The notes beneath the pieces are model-generated. The model searched no databases. It was not told the origin of the DNA and saw nothing but the letters and a program-made list of their open reading frames with translations. Shown in pieces: positions 26,103-34,618 of a stretch of 64,000 nucleotides of DNA. Source of the stretch: Oceanicola sp. D3 (GTDB lineage Bacteria > Pseudomonadota > Alphaproteobacteria > Rhodobacterales > Rhodobacteraceae); assembly GCF_006351965.1 (NCBI RefSeq), contig NZ_CP040932.1:3038001-3102000 (forward strand), read 5' to 3'. The number at the start of each line of letters is the position of its first letter. Positions within the stretch are counted from its first letter, which is position 1. The position numbers were made by a program, and so were the translations under genes.

Positions 26103-26588
26103 ATGCCCCAAACTACCGGCTTCGCCCCGCACGATCACCGCGCCTGCATCACCGGGGCCATCGCCGCCGCTGAGCAGGCCTGCGCGGCGCGTGGAGCGCG
26201 GCTGACCCCCGTACGCCGCCGCGTGCTCGAAATCCTGCTCGAAAGTCACAAGGCGCTCGGGGCTTACGATGTGCTCGACAGGCTCGCGGCCGAAGGCCTG
26301 GGAGACAAGCCGCCGGTGGCCTATCGCGCGCTGAACTTCCTGACAGAACAAGGCTTTGCGCACCGCATCGAGCGGCTCAACGCCTATATCGCTTGCACCC
26401 ACCCCGAGGCGGGAGAAGGTCATGAGGCGGCCTTTCTCATCTGCCGCGACTGTGGCCTCGTCGCCGAAGCGCCGGCCACAGAGGCGCCTTTGGCCGCCGA
26501 TGCCAAGGGCGCGGGTTTCACTGTGGAAGACGCCGTGGTGGAGGCGCGCGGCCTTTGCCCGGCCTGCCAGACAGGGCGCAAGGCATGA
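26103..26588 (+). CDS. zur: Zinc uptake regulator, Fur family
   Basis: A 161-aa winged-HTH repressor. LTPVRRRVLEILLESHKALG and YDVLDRLAAEGLGDKPPVAY (DNA-binding half), then CTHPEAGEGHEAAFLICRDCG and LCPACQ, the CxxC pairs forming the structural zinc site. The RLNAYIACTHP stretch is typical of Zur rather than Fur. The Zur box just upstream and znuC/znuB just downstream (ATGA overlap) support the assignment. Confidence 0.94.
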   Translation: MPQTTGFAPHDHRACITGAIAAAEQACAARGARLTPVRRRVLEILLESHKALGAYDVLDRLAAEGLGDKPPVAYRALNFLTEQGFAHRIERLNAYIACTHPEAGEGHEAAFLICRDCGLVAEAPATEAPLAADAKGAGFTVEDAVVEARGLCPACQTGRKA

Positions 26589-27361
26589 CGGCCTTGATCG
26601 AGGTTCACGACATCACCCTCAAGCGCGATGGGCAGACGGTGCTCGCCGGGGTCTCCGCCGAGTTTGAGCCGGGGGAAATCACCACCATCGTCGGCCCCAA
26701 CGGCTCGGGCAAAACAAGCCTTCTGAAATCCCTGATCGGCGATCTCGCGCCAGCCTCCGGCCAGATCACACGCGCGCCCGGCCTGCGCGTTGGCTATGTG
26801 CCCCAAAAGCTCGCGTTGGACCCGACCCTGCCGATGACGGTCGCCCGGTTTTTGTCGCTGCCTCGCCGCGTCAGCGCCGATGCTCGCAATCGCGCCTTGC
26901 GCTATGCCGAAGTCACAGCGCTTGAGCACCGCCAATTGGCCGACCTCTCGGGCGGCCAGCTTCAGCGCGTATTGCTGGCCCGCGCTCTTCTGGCCGAGCC
27001 GCAAATTCTGCTGCTCGACGAGCCGACCCAGGGCCTCGACCAACCCGGGCAGGCCGCGTTTTACCAACAGATCGAACATGTGCGCGACAGCATCGGATGC
27101 GCTGTTGTGATGGTCAGCCACGAGTTGCACGTGGTGATGAGCGCCTCGGACAAGGTGATATGCCTCAACGGCCACGTCTGTTGCGAAGGCACGCCTGAGG
27201 TGGTGCGCAATTCTGCCGAATATCGCGCGCTCTTCGGCCCCGGCACCCATGGCGCGCTGGCCCTCTACCGCCATGAGCATGATCACTCTCACGACCACGG
27301 GCATGACCATGCCCACCCGCACGATCATGAGCACGCACAGGGGCACGATCATGCCCACTGA
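26585..27361 (+). CDS. znuC: Zinc ABC transporter ATP-binding protein
   Basis: A 258-aa ABC ATPase: Walker A GPNGSGKT (residues 37-44), Q-loop VPQKLALDP, signature LSGGQLQR, Walker B ILLLDEPTQGLDQ, switch VSHELH. The last 30 residues carry 14 histidines in an H-D/E-H pattern, a tail that would bind Zn2+ in the cytosol and may sense or store incoming metal. Powers ZnuB; the binding protein ZnuA is not in this window. Starts in the zur stop codon (ATGA). Confidence 0.95.
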   Translation: MTALIEVHDITLKRDGQTVLAGVSAEFEPGEITTIVGPNGSGKTSLLKSLIGDLAPASGQITRAPGLRVGYVPQKLALDPTLPMTVARFLSLPRRVSADARNRALRYAEVTALEHRQLADLSGGQLQRVLLARALLAEPQILLLDEPTQGLDQPGQAAFYQQIEHVRDSIGCAVVMVSHELHVVMSASDKVICLNGHVCCEGTPEVVRNSAEYRALFGPGTHGALALYRHEHDHSHDHGHDHAHPHDHEHAQGHDHAH

Positions 27362-27411
27362 CACGGCCCAACGCTCCGCCTCATCTCTCCGCCCAGGCAC
27401 ATCGCGCCGCT

Positions 27412-28212
27412 ATGCTTGACGACTTCCTCATCCGTGCTGCCCTCGCCGGGCTCGGCGTGGCGCTTGTGTCCGCGCTGCTCGGCTGCTTCGTGCTCTGGCG
27501 GCGCATGGCTTATTTCGGTGACGCCACCGCACATGCCGCCCTGCTGGGCGTGGCGCTTTCGCTCGGCTTTGGTATTTCCATCCCGGTCGGTGTTGCCGCC
27601 GCCGCCCTCGCCATGGGGCTGGCCATCGGCACCCTCTCCGGCCGCCGCACCGGTACAGATACATTGCTCGGAGCCCTTGCCCATTCTGCGCTCGCGGCGG
27701 GGCTGCTGGCGGTGGCGCTGATCCCCGGGGGCGCCCGGCTCGACCTTGAAGCCTATCTCTTCGGCGATATTCTCGCCGTCTCTCGCAGCGATCTCGGGCT
27801 TATCTGGGGCGGTGCCGCGCTGACGTCAGCGGCGTTGCTCTGGCGCTGGCAGGCACTCTTGATCACCGTGGTCTCGCCCGATCTCGCCCGCGCCTCCGGC
27901 ATCAACCCGCGCCGCGAGAACCTGCTGTTGGTCTTCGCTCTCGCCCTCACCGTGGCGGTTGCGATCAAGGTTGTCGGGGCGCTGCTGATCACCGCCTTGC
28001 TGATCCTGCCTGCCGCCGCCGCCCGCCCGCTGGCCCGTACGCCCGAGGCCATGGCCGCGCTTGCGGTGGTTATCGCCGCCTGCTCCGCCCTCGGCGGGCT
28101 GCGCCTCTCCTATCAGTGGGACAGCCCAACCGGCCCCACCATCGTGTGCACCGCCGCCGCCTTCTTTGCCCTGACCGCAATGGCCCGGCCTCTGCTGCAA
28201 CGGGTACGATGA
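27412..28212 (+). CDS. znuB: Zinc ABC transporter permease
   Basis: A 266-aa ABC-3 family permease with about eight transmembrane helices. Family segments FLIRAALAGLGVALVSALLG, LWRRMAYFGDATAHAALLGV and VKVVGALLITALLILPAAAA are clear. It forms the membrane channel for Zn2+ uptake with ZnuC. Its stop codon overlaps the start of the acyl-activating enzyme (ATGA at 28209-28212), so that gene belongs to the same zinc-controlled operon. Confidence 0.94.
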   Translation: MLDDFLIRAALAGLGVALVSALLGCFVLWRRMAYFGDATAHAALLGVALSLGFGISIPVGVAAAALAMGLAIGTLSGRRTGTDTLLGALAHSALAAGLLAVALIPGGARLDLEAYLFGDILAVSRSDLGLIWGGAALTSAALLWRWQALLITVVSPDLARASGINPRRENLLLVFALALTVAVAIKVVGALLITALLILPAAAARPLARTPEAMAALAVVIAACSALGGLRLSYQWDSPTGPTIVCTAAAFFALTAMARPLLQRVR

Positions 28213-29396
28213 GCGGCTGGTTTATCGCTGCCGCCACCGCCCGTCTCTTTGGCGCGGGCGGCCCCGTGCCACTCGGCCCGCCCGAAACCCAGAGCAGTGA
28301 GGCCGACCTCCTGTGCGCCGCACTCGACGCGGCCCCAAGGGCCACCTTTCGCCTCGCGCCGCCCACCTTGCACCTCGGCCAACCGCAGCCCGTGCCCGCG
28401 TTTGAAACCCTGACCGGCGGCACCACCGGCCGCCCGCGCCACATCCGCCGCACGCAGGCCAGCTGGATTGCCAGCTTCGAAATCAACCGCGCTGCGTGGT
28501 CCCTCGGCCCCAACGCCCGGGTTGCCACCCTCGGAAGCCTCGCGCATTCTCTCACGCTCTATGGCGCCCTTGAGGCCCTGCACTGTGGCGCCGAGGCACA
28601 TCTGCTCCACGGTCTTCGGCCCGATCGCCAGCAAGCGGCGCTTGTAGCGCGCGCGATCACCCTGCTCTGGGCGACCCCCTCGCAAATCCGCCTGCTCACC
28701 GGGCCACCCGCGCCCTCCGTCACCCGGCTCCTCATCGGCGGCGGCGTGCTGGATGCCGCGAGTGAGGCCAAGGCACGCGCCCTCTTCCCCGAGGCGCAGC
28801 TGTACAGCTTCTACGGCGCAGCCGAAACCAGCTTCATAACAATTGACGGTGCCCCCTACCCCGGCGTCACACTCGACATCCGAAACCCCGGCCCGGATGG
28901 CGCTGGGGAGGTCTGGGTGAGGAGCCCTTACCTCTTCGAAGGCTATGGCAGCACGCCAGACCCGCAGCGCGATGCGAGCGGCTTCACTACAGTGGGCGAG
29001 CGCGGCCACCTTACCAACGGTCTGCTGTCCATCGTGGGCCGGGCCGACCGCGCCGTGCGGATCGCCGAACAAACGGTGCAACTTGAAGCGGTTGAGGCCG
29101 CGCTCCTCGCGCTGCCCGGCGTTACCGAGGCCGCCGTCATTGCGCAGCCTGATGCCAAACGCGGCAACCGTCTTGTCGCCGCCTACAGCGGCACCGTAGC
29201 GCCCGAGGCTCTCGCTCTTACCGCCCTGCCGCCGCTGGCCCGACCGCGCAGCCTCACTCAAATCGCTCCCGAAGATTGGCCCCGCCGCGCCTCCGGCAAA
29301 ACCGACCTCGCCGCCATTGCCGCCCGCCTGCAAGCCGATGAGCAAAGCGAAGAGGCCCGCCGCACCGAAGAGCGCAGCGATGAGGCAACTGGATGA
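28209..29396 (+). CDS. AMP-binding acyl-activating enzyme, short form
   Basis: A 395-aa member of the ANL superfamily, about 100 residues shorter than typical acyl-CoA synthetases, the loss being in the N-terminal part. Seen in order: TLTGGTTGRPRHIRRTQ (P-loop, with Arg where Lys is common), YSFYGAAETSF (adenine/acyl site), GERGHLTNGLLSIVGRADRA (hinge region) and WPRRASGKTDL (catalytic Lys of motif A10). Translationally coupled to znuB before and the thiolase after (both ATGA), which suggests that zinc status controls it. The acid it activates is unknown. Confidence 0.78.
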   Translation: MSGWFIAAATARLFGAGGPVPLGPPETQSSEADLLCAALDAAPRATFRLAPPTLHLGQPQPVPAFETLTGGTTGRPRHIRRTQASWIASFEINRAAWSLGPNARVATLGSLAHSLTLYGALEALHCGAEAHLLHGLRPDRQQAALVARAITLLWATPSQIRLLTGPPAPSVTRLLIGGGVLDAASEAKARALFPEAQLYSFYGAAETSFITIDGAPYPGVTLDIRNPGPDGAGEVWVRSPYLFEGYGSTPDPQRDASGFTTVGERGHLTNGLLSIVGRADRAVRIAEQTVQLEAVEAALLALPGVTEAAVIAQPDAKRGNRLVAAYSGTVAPEALALTALPPLARPRSLTQIAPEDWPRRASGKTDLAAIAARLQADEQSEEARRTEERSDEATG

Positions 29397-30499
29397 GCCC
29401 CGCGCCCAAAGCCGTCATCATCGCGGCCCGCCGCACTCCCGTTGCGCCCCGCGGCGGGGCCCTCGCCCGCATCGACGCGCCAGAGCTCGCCGCCCATGCG
29501 GCGCGCGCCTGCCTTTCCGACACGGGGCTTTCTACGGATGATATCGACGAGCTCATCCTCGCCAATGCCCTCGGCGCTGGCGGCAACCCGGCCCGCGTGG
29601 CGGCTCTGGCCGCTGGCCTGCCAGACCGTGTCGGCGGGCTCACCATCGACCGGCAATGCACTGGCGGGCTGGACGCGATCACGCTCGCCGCCAGCCTGAT
29701 CGAAACCGGCCGCGCCCGCGTCGTCCTCGCTGGCGGGGCCGAGAGCTTCTCGCGCCGCCCCATCCGTCTTGCCACCGATCCCGACGGCGGGCCGCCGCAG
29801 CCCTACCTGCGCCCCCGCTTTTCACCGGACCCGGCCCGTGACCCTGATATGGCCGAGGCGGCTGACGCACTCGCCATTCCGCGTGCCGCGCAAGATGCGT
29901 TTACGGCTGCCAGCCACGCCAAGGCCCTCGCCGCCGCGCCTCTGCCCGAAATTGCGCCGCTCGAAGGGCTGGCGACAGATCCCTACGCCCGCGCGCTGTC
30001 GCCCCGCCTGTTGGCCCGCGCCAAACCGCTCGCAGGGCGTATCACGCTGGCCAACACCGCGCCCGAGGCAGATGGCGCCGCCCTGCTCCTCGTCACCACG
30101 GAGGAACACGCCCGCGCCCTGAAGCTTCCAGCCGTGGGCATCGGGCCTTCCGCCATGCGCGGGGGCGACCCCTGCCAGCCCGGCCTCGCCCCCGTCGACG
30201 CCATTCACGCGGTGCTCGCCGAGGCGGCGTTGTCGCCGGCGCAGATCGACCATTTCGAACTGATGGAAGCCTTCGCCGCTCAAGCCCTCGCCACACTCTC
30301 GGCCACTGGCCTGCCCGAGGCCCACACCAACCCTCAAGGCGGCGCGCTAGCGCGGGGCCACCCGATTGGCGCATCCGGCGCAATCTTGGCTTGCCGTCTG
30401 TTTCACGCCCTTAGCGCACCCAACGGCCCGTCCGCCGGGCTCGCCGCCATCGCCGCTGCAGGCGGGCTTGGGAGCGCTGCGGTCTTCCGCCGTCGGTAA
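29393..30499 (+). CDS. Thiolase-family protein with altered active site
   Basis: A 368-aa thiolase-fold protein. The nucleophile is intact (Cys89 in DRQCTGGLDAI), as is the His of ALARGHPIGASGA. The NEAF motif reads MEAFA (Asn lost) and the C-terminal CxGGG motif reads AIAAAGGLGS (Cys lost). Both residues serve the Claisen reaction in classical thiolases, so this enzyme may do only acyl transfer or a modified condensation. It starts inside the stop codon of the acyl-activating enzyme (ATGA). Function unknown. Confidence 0.78.
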   Translation: MSPAPKAVIIAARRTPVAPRGGALARIDAPELAAHAARACLSDTGLSTDDIDELILANALGAGGNPARVAALAAGLPDRVGGLTIDRQCTGGLDAITLAASLIETGRARVVLAGGAESFSRRPIRLATDPDGGPPQPYLRPRFSPDPARDPDMAEAADALAIPRAAQDAFTAASHAKALAAAPLPEIAPLEGLATDPYARALSPRLLARAKPLAGRITLANTAPEADGAALLLVTTEEHARALKLPAVGIGPSAMRGGDPCQPGLAPVDAIHAVLAEAALSPAQIDHFELMEAFAAQALATLSATGLPEAHTNPQGGALARGHPIGASGAILACRLFHALSAPNGPSAGLAAIAAAGGLGSAAVFRRR

Positions 30500-30568
30500 C
30501 CTCGCGCCTTGCCAGCTTGCCCGGTGCCGGGTAACGCTCGCGCGACCGCACGAACAGGCAGAGAAATC

Positions 30569-31843
30569 TTGTACCTTTATCGACTGCTTCTCAGCTTTGC
30601 CCTCCCGGCAATCGCGCTCAACTTTGCTCTGCGCCTGCTGCGCCGGAGCGAAACCGCCGATGACATCCGCCAGCGCCTTGCCACCCGTGAAGAACCGCGC
30701 CTGACAGGCCCAAGGATTTGGCTGCACGGCGCCTCCAATGGCGAGCTTGCGGGCGCGCGCGCGGTGATCGAACGGCTGCTTGAGGCGCATCCGGGCCTGC
30801 ACCTTACCATCACGTCGAACACGACCACTGGGCGTGACCTCGTGGCAGGCTGGATGCTGCCCCGCACAATCGCTCGCCTCGCGCCGCTTGATACCCGCGC
30901 CACGCTGCGCCGTTTTCTTGATCTACATGTGCCGCAAGCCCTGATCGTCATTGAAAATGAGCTCTGGCCAAACCGGCTGACATCGGCGCGCAAGGCCGGC
31001 CTTCCCGTAGTCGTCATCTCCGCACGCCTCTCCGCCCGCTCGGCAGGGCGTTGGGCCCGTTGGCCGGGGCTGGCCCGCGAGGTGCTCTCCTCCATCACCC
31101 TGCTCTCGGCGCAGGATGCCGAAAGCGCCGAGCGCTTCGCGGCCCTCGGCCTGCCCGATACCGCAATCGCAAAGCCATTTGCCCTGAAGTCCTCCGCCCC
31201 GCCGCCTTCGGTCGACCCTGCCGAGCTGGACCGGCTCGCGCCTCACTTCGAGCGGGCCGAAACCCTGCTCGCCGCCTCCACCCACCCGGGCGAAGAAGAA
31301 CAGGTCTTGGCTGCCTTCACCGAAGCCTTGCAAACCCGCCCCGCCCTGCGGCTGATCCTCGCGCCCCGACACGCACGCCGCAGCGCCGAAGTGGCCGGGC
31401 TGATCGCAAAGGCAGGCTTGCCCTTCGCCACCCGTTCCAAGGCAGAGCCCCCCGGCACCGCACCGGTCTACCTCGCCGACACCATGGGCGAGATGGGCCT
31501 TTGGTATGCGCTCAGCGGGCTCTGCTTTACCGGTGGCTCGCTGGTGGAAAAGGGCGGCCACACGCCGTGGGAGCCGGTGCATTTTGGCTGCGCCCTCCTG
31601 CACGGCCCCTCCTCGTTCAACCAGCGCGATGCCTTCGCACAGTTGCACGAGGCTCTTGCCGCCGTTGAGGTAACTGATGCCAAGGCGCTGGCTCAAACGC
31701 TGGCCACGCTGACGCCGGAGGATCAGGCCCGCATGGCCGAAGCCGCCTTTGCCGTGGCCAAATCGCGTGAAACCGATATCTCTCCCCTGCTCACCGAGGT
31801 GTCACGCGCCGCCGGGCTTGCAGAAGAAACCGCCAAACTGTGA
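30569..31843 (+). CDS. waaA: Kdo transferase (3-deoxy-D-manno-octulosonic acid transferase)
   Basis: A 424-aa GT-B glycosyltransferase adding Kdo to lipid A. N-terminal membrane-proximal helix LYLYRLLLSFALPAIALNFAL, then IWLHGASNGELAGARAVIERL (catalytic Glu in the HGxSxGE motif) and LHLTITSNTTTGRDLV; C-terminal domain with YLADTMGEMGLWYALSGLCFTGGSL and GGHTPWEP (nucleotide-sugar site). No ATG fits; the TTG at 30569 gives the usual LYLYR start. It follows the thiolase gene by 69 bases. Confidence 0.9.
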   Translation: MYLYRLLLSFALPAIALNFALRLLRRSETADDIRQRLATREEPRLTGPRIWLHGASNGELAGARAVIERLLEAHPGLHLTITSNTTTGRDLVAGWMLPRTIARLAPLDTRATLRRFLDLHVPQALIVIENELWPNRLTSARKAGLPVVVISARLSARSAGRWARWPGLAREVLSSITLLSAQDAESAERFAALGLPDTAIAKPFALKSSAPPPSVDPAELDRLAPHFERAETLLAASTHPGEEEQVLAAFTEALQTRPALRLILAPRHARRSAEVAGLIAKAGLPFATRSKAEPPGTAPVYLADTMGEMGLWYALSGLCFTGGSLVEKGGHTPWEPVHFGCALLHGPSSFNQRDAFAQLHEALAAVEVTDAKALAQTLATLTPEDQARMAEAAFAVAKSRETDISPLLTEVSRAAGLAEETAKL

Positions 31844-31918
31844 CAGCTGCGTAAAATTCCCTTCTCCGGCCCTTCGCAGCCCCGCCTCAGATGCTAGGGT
31901 TGTGCCAAAGAGAGTGAA

Positions 31919-32422
31919 GTGACTCGTAAAATGAGCCAGATGAAACCAATCCACGTGCCCGTCCGCCTCGCAGGCCGGTCCAAGCGTGGCTTGCGCACCC
32001 AGTTCGCCGCGCTCTGCTTCCGGCAGGAAGCTGGCGAAACCGAGATTCTGCTGATCTCGTCGCGCACCCGCAAACGCTGGATCATTCCCAAGGGTTGGCC
32101 GATGGATGGGCTTTCAGGTGCTCAAGCAGCGGCGCAGGAAGCCTGGGAAGAAGCGGGCGCACTTGGCATGACCCTGCCTCATAGTCTTGGCGTTTACAGC
32201 TACTCCAAGCTTTCCGGCCCCCGCAAAGGCCTGCCCTGCCTTGTCGCCGTTTACCCGCTGCTCGTTACCCAACTGCGCCGCAACTACCCCGAGCGAAAGC
32301 AGCGCAAACGCAAGTGGTTTTCGCTGAAGAAGGCGGCTGCAAAGGTGACGGAGCCCGAGCTGAGAGCAATCCTCGAGCGGTTCGATCCGGCGCATCTGAC
32401 TGATCTCCAGAAGATCCGCTAA
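31919..32422 (+). CDS. NUDIX hydrolase (diphosphoinositol-phosphohydrolase-like)
   Basis: About 163-167 aa. The Nudix box region reads WIIPKGWPMDGLSGAQAAAQ-EAWEEAGALG; the metal-binding EAWEEAG is present, while the usual Arg before it is Gln. The IPKGWPMDGLS form is that of the small DIPP/ApnA-type hydrolases common in Rhodobacterales, acting on dinucleoside polyphosphates or similar compounds. Start uncertain: GTG at 31919, or ATG at 31931 or 31940. Basic C-terminal half. Confidence 0.85.
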   Translation: MTRKMSQMKPIHVPVRLAGRSKRGLRTQFAALCFRQEAGETEILLISSRTRKRWIIPKGWPMDGLSGAQAAAQEAWEEAGALGMTLPHSLGVYSYSKLSGPRKGLPCLVAVYPLLVTQLRRNYPERKQRKRKWFSLKKAAAKVTEPELRAILERFDPAHLTDLQKIR

Positions 32423-32458
32423 TTGAAACTTCACCACCCCGGGGCTAGATAAGCTGGC

Positions 32459-32911
32459 ATGATAAAGTACAGCCTGCGATGCCGCGAAGGCCACAGCTTT
32501 GAAAGCTGGTTTGCCGGTGCCGAAGCCTATGACGCGCTCGCCCGCGCGGGCCATCTGTCTTGCGCGGTTTGCGGTGCTTCGGAGGTTGAAAAATCGGTCA
32601 TGGCCCCCCGCCTTGGCTCCGGAGCAAGTGCACCAGAAGTCCGAGAACCCTCCGAGCCAAGCAACGAACGCCCGCTTGCTGCGCCCGCCACCCCGCAAGA
32701 AAAGGCCATCGCCGAGCTGCGCCGTAAGGTGGAGCGCGACAGCGAATATGTTGGCGGAGAGTTTGCTCGCGTCGCCCGGGCCATGCACGCGGGCGAGGAG
32801 CCGGGCCGCAGCATTCATGGCGAGGCCCGTCTGAAAGACGCGAAAGCCCTTATCGAAGATGGCGTGCCGGTGCTTCCCCTACCCTTCGCGTCACCACGCA
32901 AGACCAACTGA
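32459..32911 (+). CDS. DUF1178 family protein
   Basis: A 150-aa protein. N-terminus MIKYSLRCREGHSFESWFAG with a Cys/His pair and LSCAVCGASEVEKSVMAPRL form a small zinc-ribbon-like unit. The C-terminal half (ELRRKVERDSEYVGGEFARV-ARAMHAGEEPGRSIHGEA) is the strongly conserved DUF1178 core. Function unknown. The SDR gene begins one base after its stop. Confidence 0.9.
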   Translation: MIKYSLRCREGHSFESWFAGAEAYDALARAGHLSCAVCGASEVEKSVMAPRLGSGASAPEVREPSEPSNERPLAAPATPQEKAIAELRRKVERDSEYVGGEFARVARAMHAGEEPGRSIHGEARLKDAKALIEDGVPVLPLPFASPRKTN

Positions 32912-32912
32912 C

Positions 32913-33593
32913 ATGGCCAGTACCGCCGCGCCCGTTGCCGCGCTCGTCACCGGCGCCAGCCGTGGCATCGGCCTTGCGCTGGCCCAGCGCCTCACCGCTC
33001 AGGGCCCCGTCATCGGCACCTGCCGCAGGGCGCCGCCCGCCGCTGAAGGTATCCGTTGGGCCGAGGCGGAGATGACCAGCCCAGCCTCGATCGCCGCTCT
33101 TGCCGATCAGCTGGAGGGCGCCCCGCTGGAGCGCCTCATCTGCAACGCGGGCATCTACCCCGATAAGGGCCAGAGCCTTGAGGGCGGCTATCCGCCTGAG
33201 ATGTGGGCCGATAGCTTTGCCGTTAACGTGACCGCGGCCTTTCTCACCGTTCAGGCATTGCTACCCAACCTGCGGGCAGCTCAGGCTCCAAGGATTGCGC
33301 TGATCTCGTCGCAAATGGCCTCGCATACCCGCGCACCCGGCGGCAGCTACATCTACCGCGCCTCCAAAGCCGCCGTGCTCAACCTCGGTCGCAACCTCGC
33401 CACCGACCTCCGCGGCGATGGCATCGCAGTGGGCATCTATCACCCCGGATGGGTGCGCACAGATATGGGCGGCAGTGCAGCCGAGATATCGGTCGACGAG
33501 GCCGCAAATGGGCTTGCCGCGCGTGTGGAAGAGCTTTCCTTGGCCACCACCGGCGCGTTTCTCACATGGGATCGGCGCGAACACGCCTTCTAG
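32913..33593 (+). CDS. Short-chain dehydrogenase/reductase
   Basis: A 226-aa SDR: TGASRGIGLALAQRL (cofactor loop, residues 13-27), NAGIYPDKGQ, ISSQMASH with the catalytic Ser, YIYRASKAAVLNLGRNLA (YxxxK), HPGWVRTDMGG. Classical fold, NAD(P)H-dependent. The substrate is unknown; close homologues are often labelled C-factor-like. Follows the DUF1178 gene at one base distance, so co-transcribed. Confidence 0.88.
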   Translation: MASTAAPVAALVTGASRGIGLALAQRLTAQGPVIGTCRRAPPAAEGIRWAEAEMTSPASIAALADQLEGAPLERLICNAGIYPDKGQSLEGGYPPEMWADSFAVNVTAAFLTVQALLPNLRAAQAPRIALISSQMASHTRAPGGSYIYRASKAAVLNLGRNLATDLRGDGIAVGIYHPGWVRTDMGGSAAEISVDEAANGLAARVEELSLATTGAFLTWDRREHAF

Positions 33594-33655
33594 CGCGCCA
33601 CGCGGAACGCACTATCTCAGCCGCCTGACGCGCATCCTGCGGGCGCGCGTCTTGA

Positions 33656-34576
33656 CTAAAACTTGGTTTCCCCGGCCTGCGGTGTCACCTGCCTGCGGTT
33701 CACCATCGCCTCCCGCCATGTGATGAAGCTGACGGCCGCAATGATCACCGTGCCGCCGATGATGACCCAGCTGTCTAGCCCCTCATCGAACATGAAGTAG
33801 CCCAGCGCCACCGCCCAGATCAGCTGCAAGAACGTCACCGGCTGCGTCACCGTCACCGGCGCGCATTTGAAGGCAAGCCCCATGCTGTAATGCGCGCCCG
33901 TTGCAAAGGCCGCTGTCAGGAACAGAATGCCAAGGTCATACCAGCTCACCGGCACCCAGACGGCCCAAGCAAAAGGGGTAAGCCCGATCGAAACCGCAAT
34001 CGAAAGCATCGCCACCAGCGTTGCCGCGCTCAGACGGCCCGAGAGTTGCTTGGCCACGAGGTAGCTGCCCGCGAGGCAGAAGGCCGCCAGCACCATTGCC
34101 CAGTGCCCGCCCTGCAACTCGCGAAAGCCGGGCCGCAGGATGATAAGCGCGCCCAGCATGGCCACCCCAACGGCCATGATCCGCCGCAGCGCCATCCGCT
34201 CGCCAAGGAACAGGACCGCGCCCAGCGTCACATAAACAGGCGACATGTAGTTAAGCGCCGTAACCTCGGCGATGGTGATCGTGCTCATCCCGTAAAACCA
34301 AAGCATCACCCCCACCGTGTGGGCCGCGCCGCGCAGCGTGAACACGCGGATCTCCGGCCAACACAGCTTGTCCGCCCGGATCGCCGGGATCATCGGCAGA
34401 ATGAAGATGAGCCCCAGCGTATAACGCAAAAAAGCCGCCTGAGGCGCCGGAACGCGCCCGTCCGTCAGCTTCACCGAGGCGGTGACTGCGACGAAGAGAA
34501 CGCCTGTGACAACCATCCAGAGCACACCCGCAACAGGGCGGCTCGGGGCTGCATCCGAAGGGGAGGTCGTTGTCAT
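33656..34576 (-). CDS. DMT-superfamily (EamA) transporter
   Basis: A 306-aa inner-membrane protein with ten hydrophobic helices in two EamA repeats (residues 18-147 and 158-290). Hallmarks: FLRYTLGLIFILPMIPAIRA, MSPVYVTLGAVLFLGERMAL at the end of repeat one, VTQPVTFLQLIWAVALGYFM-FDEG at the end of repeat two. Probably exports a small metabolite; specificity unknown. Convergent with the SDR gene and next to the LysE/ArgO exporter gene. Confidence 0.9.
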   Translation of the reverse strand: MTTTSPSDAAPSRPVAGVLWMVVTGVLFVAVTASVKLTDGRVPAPQAAFLRYTLGLIFILPMIPAIRADKLCWPEIRVFTLRGAAHTVGVMLWFYGMSTITIAEVTALNYMSPVYVTLGAVLFLGERMALRRIMAVGVAMLGALIILRPGFRELQGGHWAMVLAAFCLAGSYLVAKQLSGRLSAATLVAMLSIAVSIGLTPFAWAVWVPVSWYDLGILFLTAAFATGAHYSMGLAFKCAPVTVTQPVTFLQLIWAVALGYFMFDEGLDSWVIIGGTVIIAAVSFITWREAMVNRRQVTPQAGETKF

Positions 34577-34618
34577 GTAAACTATGTGCGCGAGTCACAC
34601 GACAAGGTCAACCGGCGA

